From assembly GCA_949439935.1 (NCBI GenBank), contig CASRZA010000003.1, forward strand, positions 1 through 37,699: a DNA stretch of 37,699 nucleotides, written 5' to 3'. Shown here one piece after another: positions 24,591 to 33,371 of this stretch (positions are counted from its first letter, which is position 1; each line of letters begins with the position of its first letter). This stretch comes from an uncultured Bacilli bacterium. Lineage in GTDB: Bacteria > Bacillota_I > Bacilli_A > RF39 > UBA660. The notes beneath the pieces are model-generated. The model was given only the letters and a program-made list of their open reading frames with translations, did no database searches and was not told the origin of the DNA. The translations under genes and the position numbers were made by a program.

Positions 24591-24941
24591 TCATAATATA
24601 TCGGGTTCGTCGTATCCGATCCACTCTAAATACAAGAGGATTCCACCTCCAACTAGAAACAGAGTCGTCGCAACTACAGTCATGTAGTTTTTTTTATCTC
24701 TGCTTTTAGAAAATTTATTCGATGCGTTTACGAAAAAATAGATGTATACTAAAAAACTTATAGTTAAAAGAATAATGTTTAAATTGTGAAATTCTCTATA
24801 CTTTTTTTGGTCGTGAGTATAGACATAATCTTTTTCTATTTGATTAGATATGATGGCAAAAATGGCGACAAATATATAAGTCGCCCATATGATATCTTCG
24901 CGACCGATTTCGCTCAACTGTTCACTTAAAGGACCTGTCAT
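24591..24941 (-). CDS. Small three-pass membrane protein, unknown
   Basis: 116 residues with hydrophobic segments at about 18-36, 55-72 and 88-106; soluble ends are short and acidic at the C-terminus (YDEPDIL). No family recognised. A perfect TATAAT lies only 6 bases upstream of the ATG, with TTGACA 19 bases before it, and there is no ribosome site, so transcription should begin at or next to the A of ATG: a likely leaderless mRNA. An internal TTG start about 8 codons later cannot be excluded. Confidence 0.65.
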   Translation of the reverse strand: MTGPLSEQLSEIGREDIIWATYIFVAIFAIISNQIEKDYVYTHDQKKYREFHNLNIILLTISFLVYIYFFVNASNKFSKSRDKKNYMTVVATTLFLVGGGILLYLEWIGYDEPDIL

Positions 24942-24947
24942 ACTAAA

Positions 24948-24978
24948 ATTATATGAAAAAAAAGTCAGTAAATGTCAA
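24948..24978 (-). promoter_or_regulatory. Promoter abutting the start codon (leaderless)
   Basis: On the minus strand TTGACA (24973-24978), 19 bases, TATAAT (24948-24953), then TTTAGT and ATG. Both hexamers are perfect; the spacer is a little long. Confidence 0.6.
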
Positions 24979-25010
24979 ATGTTTGAGAATATCAAAAGAT
25001 ACTCTTTCAC

Positions 25011-25039
25011 TTGCATTTAAGTACTTATAAGTTTATAAT
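25011..25039 (+). promoter_or_regulatory. Promoter of the pyruvate:ferredoxin oxidoreductase gene
   Basis: TTGCAT (25011-25016), 17 bases, TATAAT (25034-25039). GAGAGGA follows as ribosome site before the ATG at 25070. Confidence 0.75.
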
Positions 25040-25069
25040 TTAACTAATGATAGAGAGGACGAAGATACT

Positions 25070-28000
25070 ATGAAAAAAGTTATGGACGGATGCACAGCTG
25101 CATCTACGATTGCCTATAAATTCAGCGAGGTTGCTAGCATTTATCCGATTACTCCTTCTAGCCCGATGGCTTCGAACATGGATAAATTAAGTTCTGTAGG
25201 AGTTAAAAATCTTTTTGGAGATACAGTAAACGTCATCGAAATGCAATCGGAAGCAGGAGCAGCAGGAACCTTACATGGAGCTTTACTATCGGGAACTCTT
25301 GCTAGTACATTTACTGCCAGTCAGGGACTTCTTTTGATGATTCCTAATATGTACAAGATTGCGGGCGAAGAACTTCCGGCAGTCATGCACGTCGCATCGA
25401 GGACACTTGCAACTCACGCATTGTCAATATTTGGAGACCATAGTGACATATACGCTGTAAGACAGACAGGTTTTTGCATGCTTGCTTCTTCGAGTGTTCA
25501 AGAAGCTCATGATTTGGCAGCAGTCGCACACCTTTCGGCGATCAAAACTTCCCTCCCGTTTCTTCATTTTATGGACGGATTTAGAACTAGTCACGAAATA
25601 AATAAGATACAACTGCTCGAAGACGGCAATCTATTAAAGTTGATCGATCGTGATGCTGTAAGGACATTTAGAGATAAGACACTAAATATAAATAGACCGC
25701 ATTCTAGAGGGATGGCTGAAAATGAAGACGTCTATTTTCAAAGCGTCGAAGCCCGAAATAGAGATTACGAGATCGTACCTAAAACAGTCGAATATTATAT
25801 GGACAAGATAAACGAAATTCAAAATGCCGACTACAAGCCTTTCAACTATTATGGAAGCGATAAAGCTAAATATGTCATCGTAGCGATGGGAAGTGTAACT
25901 AGCACTATAAAAAAGACTATCGAAGCCTTGCATACTATGGGACAAAATGTGGGACTGATCGCCGTTCATCTATATAGACCGTTCAGTCGAGAATATCTTA
26001 TAAGTGTGTTGCCAAAATCGGTTAAAAGAATCGCCGTTTTAGATAGGACCAAAGAACCAGGAAGCATCGGTGAACCGCTGTATCTAGACGTAGTATCTGC
26101 TTTAAAAGATTGCAACATAGAGATATATGGCGGGCGCTACGGCTTATCGTCTAAAAATACGACTCCAAGCGACATATACGCAGTATACGACATGCTAGAA
26201 AATGCCCCTAAAGATAACTTTACTATAGGTATACAGGACGACATTACCAATTTAAGTTTAGAAAAGAAAAACCTCGATATCAAAGACCATACTAAAGAAT
26301 TATTAATATATGGATATGGTTCTGATGGCATGGTAAGTGCTTCGAAAGATCTTTTAAAAATAATAGGCAATCACTCCGAACAATATGTACAAGGCTATTT
26401 CGAATACGATTCTAAAAAGAGTGGAGGTGTGACGATTTCACATCTCAGATTCGACAGTGAACGAATCGATGCACCTTACTATCCAGAACATCCGAATATC
26501 TTAGTCGTGACGAAAGAAAGTTATTTAAATAAATTCGAACTCACAGACGATCTGGCAAACAATGGAGTTTTAATCGTAAATTCTAAGAAACGTTTTGAAG
26601 AAATTCCGATGCTTTTAAAAATTCAAAAGGATATAGTCGAAAAAAATATCACAGTATTTACGATCGATGCAGGAAAAATTGCTGAGAGAAACGATCTAAA
26701 AGGAAAGATCAGTCTCATATTCGAGACGATTCTTCTGAAGCTTTTAGGATTTGATAACTATGAAGAAATTCTTACTAAGAGCATCCAAGAACGATTTAAG
26801 ACAAAAGGCGAGAAAATCGTAAATGCGAATATTAAGTGTGTCAAGGAAGCGATAGTAGGCCTAGTGCCATTTAAGGCTAAGCTCACTCAGGATGGAACAA
26901 CTTTAGATTCGACCGATGTCGTCGATATGATCAACTCTAGAAAAGGAAACGAATTAAAAGTCGGAGATCTGATGAGCTTTAGAACAGGAGAATTTCCAGA
27001 AGGATTAAGCAAGCTTGAAAAACGAACAACAACAGACACAGTTCCTAGCTGGAAAAGCGAAAATTGTATCGAATGTGGCATGTGCTCCATCGTCTGTCCA
27101 CATGCAGTAATAAGGCCATTCGTCGTCGAAAAAGACAGCGACTATGCTGAACACGGGATAAATTTAATAGGAGATAAAGACGATAAATACAGATTCATCA
27201 TAAGTGTCAGTGAAGCGGATTGTACAGGATGCGGCTTATGTATCGATGTATGTCCAGGCAAAAAAGGAGAAAAAGCTTTAGAATTCGGACGTCCCGATTT
27301 AAAGAAACAAAGACTTGCAAACACGCTTTTCAACTTTTACAAAAACCCAACTATGTTCGATAAATTTACTATAAAGGGCTCTCAATTACAAAAACCAAAA
27401 TTTGAATTTTCGGGAGCTTGTGCAGGATGTGGAGAGACGCCATATATCAAACTGTTAACGCAACTCTATGGCGATCGCTTGATGATCGCAAATGCGACAG
27501 GGTGTTCTAGCATCTATGGAGGAAGCGTTCCATCCACTCCCTATAGTATTCCTTGGGCAAATAGCCTCTTTGAGGATAATGCCGAATTCGGCTATGGACT
27601 TCTCAAAGGTACGGAAACTATTCGCAACAGAATAAAAGATATTATGGTCGAATCGCAAGAAAGCGTCGACGAAGTGATGAGAGAACTTTTTAAAGAATGG
27701 ATAGAAAACATGGACAACTACGAGATAACAAAGAAGATAAAGGAAGAATTAAGACTTTGTGACATACCTAATGAGATCGATGAATTGTTAGACTATATAG
27801 AAAAACCGAGTATATGGGCGATAGGCGGAGATGGTTGGGCATACGATATAGGTTTCAGTGGAATAGATCACGTCCTATCTTCGAACGAAAATATCAACAT
27901 CCTCGTCCTCGACACAGAAGTTTATTCTAATACGGGAGGACAAGCTTCTAAATCTAGCCACTTTGGCCAAGTTGCCGAATTTACTGATAATGGCAAAAAG

Positions 28001-28435
28001 ACAGATAAAAAAGATTTATTCAAAATAGCGATGGCTTATCCTAACGTCTATGTTGCAAGCGCATCTTTAGGTGCGAATATGTTCCAGACGATCAAAGCTT
28101 TTAAAGAAGCTGAAGAGCATGAAGGGCCTTCGATAATAATAGCTTATTCTCCATGTATAGAACAAGGTATCAAAAAAGGTATGAACTGCTCTATAGAAGA
28201 AGAACGCCTAGCCGTAGAATGCGGTTACACGATACTTATGAGATACGATGGGGAAACACTCACCATAGATTCTAAAGAACCAGACTTCGATAAATACGAT
28301 AGTTTCTTAGATAGAGAAGTCAGATATAACTCGCTTAAAATTAAAGACGAATCCCTAGCAGAAGAACTTTTGTCGCTTAATAAAAAAGCTGCATCTAAAA
28401 GATACGAATACTATAAAAATTTGCAATCAAAATGA
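25070..28435 (+). CDS. nifJ: Pyruvate:ferredoxin (flavodoxin) oxidoreductase
   Basis: Single-chain enzyme that turns pyruvate and CoA into acetyl-CoA and CO2 and passes electrons to ferredoxin; the main pyruvate route of an anaerobe. Domain order is normal: N-terminal pyrimidine-binding region (YPITPSSPM, EMQSEAGAAG), the transketolase-C-like region, two ferredoxin [4Fe-4S] motifs (CIECGMCSIVCP near 666, CTGCGLCIDVCPG near 718), a further cluster site beginning CAGCGETPY (783), and the thiamine-diphosphate site (GDGWAYDIGFSG near 919, EVYSNTGGQAS near 948). At 1121 residues it is slightly shorter than the usual 1160-1190. It is monocistronic. It implies fermentative, oxygen-sensitive growth. 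Confidence 0.98.
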   Translation: MKKVMDGCTAASTIAYKFSEVASIYPITPSSPMASNMDKLSSVGVKNLFGDTVNVIEMQSEAGAAGTLHGALLSGTLASTFTASQGLLLMIPNMYKIAGEELPAVMHVASRTLATHALSIFGDHSDIYAVRQTGFCMLASSSVQEAHDLAAVAHLSAIKTSLPFLHFMDGFRTSHEINKIQLLEDGNLLKLIDRDAVRTFRDKTLNINRPHSRGMAENEDVYFQSVEARNRDYEIVPKTVEYYMDKINEIQNADYKPFNYYGSDKAKYVIVAMGSVTSTIKKTIEALHTMGQNVGLIAVHLYRPFSREYLISVLPKSVKRIAVLDRTKEPGSIGEPLYLDVVSALKDCNIEIYGGRYGLSSKNTTPSDIYAVYDMLENAPKDNFTIGIQDDITNLSLEKKNLDIKDHTKELLIYGYGSDGMVSASKDLLKIIGNHSEQYVQGYFEYDSKKSGGVTISHLRFDSERIDAPYYPEHPNILVVTKESYLNKFELTDDLANNGVLIVNSKKRFEEIPMLLKIQKDIVEKNITVFTIDAGKIAERNDLKGKISLIFETILLKLLGFDNYEEILTKSIQERFKTKGEKIVNANIKCVKEAIVGLVPFKAKLTQDGTTLDSTDVVDMINSRKGNELKVGDLMSFRTGEFPEGLSKLEKRTTTDTVPSWKSENCIECGMCSIVCPHAVIRPFVVEKDSDYAEHGINLIGDKDDKYRFIISVSEADCTGCGLCIDVCPGKKGEKALEFGRPDLKKQRLANTLFNFYKNPTMFDKFTIKGSQLQKPKFEFSGACAGCGETPYIKLLTQLYGDRLMIANATGCSSIYGGSVPSTPYSIPWANSLFEDNAEFGYGLLKGTETIRNRIKDIMVESQESVDEVMRELFKEWIENMDNYEITKKIKEELRLCDIPNEIDELLDYIEKPSIWAIGGDGWAYDIGFSGIDHVLSSNENINILVLDTEVYSNTGGQASKSSHFGQVAEFTDNGKKTDKKDLFKIAMAYPNVYVASASLGANMFQTIKAFKEAEEHEGPSIIIAYSPCIEQGIKKGMNCSIEEERLAVECGYTILMRYDGETLTIDSKEPDFDKYDSFLDREVRYNSLKIKDESLAEELLSLNKKAASKRYEYYKNLQSK

Positions 28436-28529
28436 CGATGAGATGTTACAAGCAGTAGCCGAGCATCCATCGCATTCCAAATAAGCGTGTATATGAACAA
28501 AAATATGTGGTTTAGGCTTACAAAAAATA

Positions 28530-28558
28530 TTGACTTTTAAAAAAGCCACTAGTATAAT
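28530..28558 (+). promoter_or_regulatory. Promoter of the pilin gene
   Basis: TTGACT (28530-28535), 17 bases, TATAAT (28553-28558). The 28436-28529 stretch before it holds no supported feature. Confidence 0.75.
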
Positions 28559-28584
28559 GAAAACAGAAAGTAGGGAAAATGTTC

Positions 28585-29127
28585 ATGAAGAATAGAAAAA
28601 AGGCAAATAAGAAAGGTTTCACATTAATAGAATTGTTAGCCGTAATCGTAGTGTTAGCTATTATCATGATTTTAGCCGTTCCTAACATCATCGAATCTAT
28701 GAACAAAGCAAAAAAGAAATCGTTCCAAATGTATGGTGAGAAAATGTTTAATTCTGCTTTACAAGAATATGAATCTAGAAAGATGCTCAATGAAGCGATA
28801 AGTCCACACGTTTTTGAATATGATAGTTCTGGAAATAGAGAATATTGCTATACTTTTGAAGACATTGGTATAAATAGTCCAGGAAACTACAAAGGCTTCG
28901 TTCGTGTCAATCATAGGACGACGACGACAGGCGGCAAATCCGATACGACTTACCAAATCTACTTGACAGACGATGCATATCTTTATAATGGTACATTCTC
29001 AAACGACGTACAAAACAAGATAGATTCTATCTTAAATATCGATTGTGATAAATCTTCAAATGAAGCATGCTTATCGTTGAGTGAAGCTACAGAATTGATG
29101 AAAAAATGTACTGAGGGAACAAAGTAA
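28585..29127 (+). CDS. Type IV pilin-like (pseudopilin) protein
   Basis: Prepilin leader MKNRKKANKKG, cut after Gly11 before Phe12, then FTLIELLAVIVVLAIIMIL with the conserved Glu at mature position 5. The rest is a globular domain with four cysteines (CYTF; DCDKSSNEACLS; KKCTEG) that could form disulfides. 180 residues. The ATG at 28585 suits the AGGGA ribosome site; the ATG at 28579 is too close. It is the probable substrate of the prepilin peptidase and GspF encoded at 11.7-14 kb. No other pilins are adjacent. Confidence 0.92.
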   Translation: MKNRKKANKKGFTLIELLAVIVVLAIIMILAVPNIIESMNKAKKKSFQMYGEKMFNSALQEYESRKMLNEAISPHVFEYDSSGNREYCYTFEDIGINSPGNYKGFVRVNHRTTTTGGKSDTTYQIYLTDDAYLYNGTFSNDVQNKIDSILNIDCDKSSNEACLSLSEATELMKKCTEGTK

Positions 29128-29157
29128 ACGAACAAAGACAAGTTCTTTACTTTTTTT
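29121..29157 (+). terminator. Terminator overlapping the pilin stop codon
   Basis: AAAGTAAA-GAAC (29121-29133) pairs with GTTC-TTTACTTT (29142-29153) and a T-run follows. The TAA at 29125-29127 is in the stem. Confidence 0.9.
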
Positions 29158-29203
29158 CTTTTACAATTTATAATAATGATAGAAGAGTATCGGAGGTAGT
29201 TTC

Positions 29204-30115
29204 ATGTTAACTATAGGATGTCATGTAAATTTTGGCCAAAAACAGTTGAAGGGATGTGTAGAACAAGCACTTTCCTATGGGGCAAATGCTTTCATGTTTT
29301 ATACTGGTGCCCCACAAAATACAGCTAGAAGTCCGATCGACGACTTTCTATCTATCGAGGCTTTAAATATGATAAAAGAAAACGAGATAAAGCTCGAAAA
29401 TGTCATTTGTCATGCTCCATACATCATAAATCTTGCTAATAATAAAGACTTAGAGAAGTATCGTTTTAGTATAAACTTTTTGATAAACGAACTCGAAAGA
29501 TGCGATCTGTTGGGAATCAAATATATCGTACTGCATCCGGGAAGTGCCGTCGGTTTAGAAAGAGACGATGCGATAAAAAATATCATATATGCCTTAAACA
29601 TCGTATTGGATACGACAGACTCAACGATAATTTGCTTAGAAACTATGGCTGGGAAAGGAACCGAAATTGGCACTACTACAAAAGAAATCAAAACGATAAT
29701 AGATGGTATCATAAAAAAAGAGCGCATCGGAGTATGTTTAGATACTTGCCATTTAAACGATGCTGGAGAAGATATAAGTGCATTTGATTCCTATTTAAAT
29801 GAGTTCGATAAGACGATCGGCATCGATAAGATAAAAGCCATCCATATAAACGATTCTAAAAACCCCAGAGGCTCTCATAAAGACAGGCACGAATGTATAG
29901 GATATGGAACTATAGGGTTTGAAAATCTTTTAAACGTAATTTATAATCCGCGGCTAGAAGACATACCGAAAATACTAGAGACACCATATATTGGTAACGA
30001 TGAAGATTCTAAAGAGCGATTATATCCTCCATATAAGTTTGAAATCGAGATGATCAAGAACAAAACTTTTAATCCAAATCTTATGGAAGATATAAGAGCA
30101 TTTTACAAAAAATAG
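29204..30115 (+). CDS. nfo: Endonuclease IV (AP endonuclease)
   Basis: Zinc-dependent base-excision-repair enzyme that cuts DNA at abasic sites. The metal-binding set is visible in order: CHAPY, VLHPGSA, CLETMAGKG, CLDTCH, IHINDSK, DRHECIG and ILETP, the three signature regions of the family. 303 residues, normal length. CGGAGG lies before the ATG. It follows the pilin terminator and leads into the surface-protein gene with a 31-base gap. Confidence 0.97.
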   Translation: MLTIGCHVNFGQKQLKGCVEQALSYGANAFMFYTGAPQNTARSPIDDFLSIEALNMIKENEIKLENVICHAPYIINLANNKDLEKYRFSINFLINELERCDLLGIKYIVLHPGSAVGLERDDAIKNIIYALNIVLDTTDSTIICLETMAGKGTEIGTTTKEIKTIIDGIIKKERIGVCLDTCHLNDAGEDISAFDSYLNEFDKTIGIDKIKAIHINDSKNPRGSHKDRHECIGYGTIGFENLLNVIYNPRLEDIPKILETPYIGNDEDSKERLYPPYKFEIEMIKNKTFNPNLMEDIRAFYKK

Positions 30116-30146
30116 GATAAATACAAGAAGAAGTAGAGACATTTTT

Positions 30147-30722
30147 ATGAAAAAATTTAAGAAAAACTTCACTATGGTCGGTCTTATAATAATGATTGTA
30201 GGTGTAATGCTTTTTATATCGAATAAAACAGTGATAAGCCAAGAGTCCGAACTGTCTAAAAACTCTTTAATATCGATGTATGTTCAGGATATACATGAAG
30301 AATATCAGATAAACGATTCAAAAGAATTCCCGAGAAAAGGATATAATCTAAATTTAGAACGAAGCAAATGCTCCAATGGTGGAATTCTATCTCAAGATCC
30401 TGAAACATTAACTATAAATATGACATCAGAGAATTCTGAAAGATGTACACTATATTTCGATATGACAATTTATCGCGTCACAATAATGGTTGACGATCTC
30501 GTAATTCTCAGGGGTAATTTTCAACAAGGTGAAACTCTATCATCAATATTGTCAGATATATCAGATCCTTCGAAAGAAGGTTATGTATTCGAAGGATGGA
30601 CCATAGATGGAGTACTGGTCGACCTAGATAAGGAATTAACTGGCGATGTTACGATTACACCCCGATGGAAACCTATAGATCCTGCCGAGCCAGAGATTCC
30701 TATAGATCCTGACTTTGAATAA
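30147..30722 (+). CDS. Small membrane-anchored surface protein with one InlB-like repeat
   Basis: 191 residues. Residues 9-27 are a hydrophobic anchor or uncleaved signal. A domain with two cysteines (RSKCSNGG and SERCTLYFD) at about 68-105 matches a motif I have met in surface proteins of uncultured Firmicutes. One InlB/Flg_new-type repeat follows (VTIMVDD to PRWKP, with YVFEGW). A short Pro/Asp/Glu tail ends it, without a sorting motif. The ATG at 30147 lies 31 bases after nfo, with AAGAAG upstream. Its partner is unknown. Confidence 0.75.
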   Translation: MKKFKKNFTMVGLIIMIVGVMLFISNKTVISQESELSKNSLISMYVQDIHEEYQINDSKEFPRKGYNLNLERSKCSNGGILSQDPETLTINMTSENSERCTLYFDMTIYRVTIMVDDLVILRGNFQQGETLSSILSDISDPSKEGYVFEGWTIDGVLVDLDKELTGDVTITPRWKPIDPAEPEIPIDPDFE

Positions 30723-30809
30723 TCCGTTTAATAAACGATCTCTTAAATAAAACCTTTTTAAACTGCATAAAACTCAGCTATCTTGCCATAATATAAATGG
30801 TGAAAATAA

Positions 30810-30992
30810 ATGATTAAAAACATGAGCAAAAAGACAAAATGTGCTTCCATATCTTCGAGTGACGACTATAGAGTTCTTACTGATAACCTTACAAATCCTT
30901 ATTGCTACAATTTTGGTAGAGTATTAAAGAAAAGCAATTCTAATACTTTTCAAAAACTTCATAACAAAATTAATACCGAATTTCTAAAATGA
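30810..30992 (+). CDS. 60-residue orphan protein
   Basis: GGTGAAAATAA leads to an ATG and 60 codons (start MIKNMSKKTKC, end HNKINTEFLK). It is Lys/Ser/Asn-rich and soluble, with two cysteines. No family recognised. A dedicated terminator that overlaps the stop supports an expressed unit. Coding status is likely but not certain. Confidence 0.5.
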   Translation: MIKNMSKKTKCASISSSDDYRVLTDNLTNPYCYNFGRVLKKSNSNTFQKLHNKINTEFLK

Positions 30993-31020
30993 CGATTTTT
31001 AAATTTGTCATTTTTATTTT
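30986..31020 (+). terminator. Terminator overlapping the orphan gene stop
   Basis: AAAATGAC (30986-30993) pairs with GTCATTTT (31007-31014), with an inner ATTT/AAAT stem and a T-rich tail. The TGA stop lies in the stem. Confidence 0.8.
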
Positions 31021-31109
31021 TTGGCAAAATTTTATAAAGTTTTGTAAACTTTCTCTCTATATTAAAAAAATAAAATAAGTTATAATGTATTATACAGGGA
31101 GGTAATATT

Positions 31110-31391
31110 ATGTTAAACGATCAAAAATTGAAAGAATTGATGAAGGAAAAGAATATAAAGAGCAAACTACAACTTGCAAAATTGTCGAAGATTCCTTATT
31201 CGACGCTGATCTACATGTTTCAAGGACACGACATGCAAGTAAGTACACTCGTAGAGCTTTCAAAATTCTTCGGTGTTCCGATCGATCATTTAATAAGTAA
31301 AAATTATGGCGTGATCAATATTACTGAAAAAGGGAACAACTACATCGATACGAGCAGTATAATCGAAGCAACTGTGTCAACCATGATGTAA
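31110..31391 (+). CDS. XRE-family helix-turn-helix regulator
   Basis: 93 residues. The HTH lies at about 17-60: KLQLAKLSKIPYSTLIYMFQG, then STLVELSKFFGVPIDHLI. The C-terminal 30 residues have no known domain. GGGAGG precedes the ATG. It has no partner toxin or obvious target nearby, so it is likely a solitary DNA-binding regulator. Confidence 0.88.
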   Translation: MLNDQKLKELMKEKNIKSKLQLAKLSKIPYSTLIYMFQGHDMQVSTLVELSKFFGVPIDHLISKNYGVINITEKGNNYIDTSSIIEATVSTMM

Positions 31392-31396
31392 TATGA

Positions 31397-31426
31397 TTGC
31401 AAAGTATGTGTCGAGTGTGCTATAAT
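31397..31426 (+). promoter_or_regulatory. Promoter of the 31475 membrane-protein gene
   Basis: TTGCAA (31397-31402), 18 bases, TATAAT (31421-31426), with TGC just ahead of the -10. The short leader holds a GGGA/TCCC hairpin (31438-31450). Confidence 0.65.
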
Positions 31427-31474
31427 ACTTTCCATAAGGGAGCACATCCCTGTGAAGTATAAGGAAGAGGTACT

Positions 31475-32011
31475 ATGGAAAGAATAGTTTTAACTATCGG
31501 GGGATTATTTAGTTCTTTTGGTTGGGGCGACTTATTTTTCTTCGTCGTAACTTTACTGCTATTGTTGCTTTTAGTTTACATAGTCTATCTAATAAAAGTC
31601 GACGATGATGAGGAAGAGGGCGATTTGAGTCAGATGCTGTCCGTAGCAGACGACAAGATAAGCCTGCCGAAACCGAGCGTCAACCAAAAACCGCTAAGCA
31701 AAATAGTCGACGAACTAGAAACGGATTACAGTCCTAAACCTATCGATCTCAGCGAGTATGAAAAAGAGATGGAAGATACTGCAATCATAAGTTACGACGA
31801 ACTTGTTCAAAGAGCATCTACAGCGACAAACATTTATTACGATGACAACTATGAAAGCGGTTTCGATGACATCGTAGTTCAAAAAGTTGACAACAAAGAA
31901 AGCAAGACACAAGAACTCGTCAATCTTCCTAAAGCGATCATGATGAGTTATGAAAACGAAGAAGCTTTCTTATCGGCACTAAAAGTACTACAAAAAAACT
32001 TAGTTAGATAG
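31475..32011 (+). CDS. Single-pass membrane protein with an acidic cytoplasmic tail, unknown
   Basis: 178 residues. One hydrophobic helix lies at about 18-40 (FFFVVTLLLLLLLVYIVYLI), followed by DDDEEEGD and a long acidic, likely disordered region. A helix forms the C-terminal 25 residues (NEEAFLSALKVLQKN). The layout is that of a membrane-tethered adaptor, but no family is recognised. The ribosome site is AAGGAAGAGG. mtaB follows after 32 bases, so they may be co-transcribed. Confidence 0.75.
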   Translation: MERIVLTIGGLFSSFGWGDLFFFVVTLLLLLLLVYIVYLIKVDDDEEEGDLSQMLSVADDKISLPKPSVNQKPLSKIVDELETDYSPKPIDLSEYEKEMEDTAIISYDELVQRASTATNIYYDDNYESGFDDIVVQKVDNKESKTQELVNLPKAIMMSYENEEAFLSALKVLQKNLVR

Positions 32012-32043
32012 ATTCTAACTATTTTTTCTAGGGAGGTTTTACT

Positions 32044-33333
32044 ATGAAATTTTCGATTATTACGCTAGGATGCAAAGTAAATAGCTATGAGAGTGATTAT
32101 GTTAAAGAGAAGTTTAACGAAGCTGGTTACAGTGAAGTCAAATTACAAGAAGAGCCGGATGTAGTAGTCATCAACACGTGTTCTGTTACGAATCAAAGCG
32201 ACGCAAAAAGCAGGCATATGATAAGACTTGCAAAAAGAGAGTCAGAAAATGCCATAATCGTCGTATGCGGCTGCAGTGCAGAAAATCACAGAGAAGAACT
32301 CCTATCTTTAGGAATAGACATTTTGATAGGAAATAAAGACAAGTCTAAGATAGTCACCTTAGTAGAAGAATTTAAACAATCTAAAAAAACGATCTCTAAA
32401 TTTTACGATATGTCGAAAGTTCCTTTTGAAGATATGATGTTGAAGAACGAAAGCGACAAAACCCGAGCGTTCGTTAAAATCCAAGACGGCTGTGACAACT
32501 TTTGTGCCTACTGCATAATACCTTACATGAGAGGAAATTTGAGAAGTAAGGATATCGACGTAGCAACTAAAGAGATAGAAGAACTCGTAAAAATGGGACA
32601 CAGTGAGATCGTCCTCACGGGCATCCACACAGGTTCATATGGTCGAGGACAAGACTATGATTTGGTCGACCTGATTAGAAGGATTAGCCAAATCGAAGAT
32701 TTGAAACGAATAAGGATCTCTTCTATCGAAGTTACTGAGCTCGACGACAAATTTTTAAACGAGCTTGCACAGAATCCTAAAATATGTGACCACCTTCACA
32801 TTCCCCTCCAAACGGGAAGTGACGAGATTTTAAAACACATGAATCGTAAATACGATACAGAGTATTTTTACAACAAGATCCAAACGATAAGAAGCATAAG
32901 GCCGAATATAAGCATAACTACTGATTTGATCGTCGGTTTTCCATACGAGTTAGAGGAAAACTTCGAAGAAACAGTACGTTTTATCGAAAAAGTCAGATTT
33001 ACTAAAATTCATACATTTCCATTTTCCTTAAGAAGTGGCACTAAAGCTGAAGAAATGAAAGATCACTTCGTCGACGAAGCGACAAAAAAACGAAGAGTAC
33101 ATACGATTTTAGAATTATCGACTAAATTGGAAAAAGAATACTATTCACAGTTTATCGGTAAAACCTTAGATGTCATCGTAGAAACAGGTGAGGAGTCGAA
33201 CCTTAAAGGCCATACTTCAAACTATATTCTCGTACATTTTAAAGGCCGTATTAAGCCTGGCAAAACGGTGCTGGTAAAAATCGATTCTCTTGACGGTTTA
33301 ATTGTAAATGGAGAGATAGAAAAAGTTGAATAA
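32044..33333 (+). CDS. mtaB: tRNA t6A37 methylthiotransferase MtaB
   Basis: Radical-SAM enzyme that adds a methylthio group to t6A37 of tRNA. The N-terminal UPF0004 domain has the cluster cysteines Cys10 (LGCKVNS), Cys46 (NTCSV) and Cys77 (VVCGCSAE). The radical-SAM motif is CDNFCAYC at 150-157 and a TRAM domain ends the protein. The 429-residue length and LGCKVNSYES start point to MtaB rather than MiaB or RimO. GGGAGG precedes the ATG. Together with tcdA at 15243, two enzymes acting on the same modified base are present. Confidence 0.95.
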   Translation: MKFSIITLGCKVNSYESDYVKEKFNEAGYSEVKLQEEPDVVVINTCSVTNQSDAKSRHMIRLAKRESENAIIVVCGCSAENHREELLSLGIDILIGNKDKSKIVTLVEEFKQSKKTISKFYDMSKVPFEDMMLKNESDKTRAFVKIQDGCDNFCAYCIIPYMRGNLRSKDIDVATKEIEELVKMGHSEIVLTGIHTGSYGRGQDYDLVDLIRRISQIEDLKRIRISSIEVTELDDKFLNELAQNPKICDHLHIPLQTGSDEILKHMNRKYDTEYFYNKIQTIRSIRPNISITTDLIVGFPYELEENFEETVRFIEKVRFTKIHTFPFSLRSGTKAEEMKDHFVDEATKKRRVHTILELSTKLEKEYYSQFIGKTLDVIVETGEESNLKGHTSNYILVHFKGRIKPGKTVLVKIDSLDGLIVNGEIEKVE

Positions 33334-33371
33334 TTCTGTCAAAAAAATTATACTAATAATAGGTGATTTTG

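Noticed and set aside
28436-28500. Short frame DEMLQAVAEHPSHSK after the oxidoreductase stop
   Set aside because: It has no ribosome site, no recognised similarity and only about 13 codons from its ATG.
28579-28584. Pilin start at 28579
   Set aside because: Only three bases separate it from the AGGGA site; the ATG at 28585 has normal spacing.
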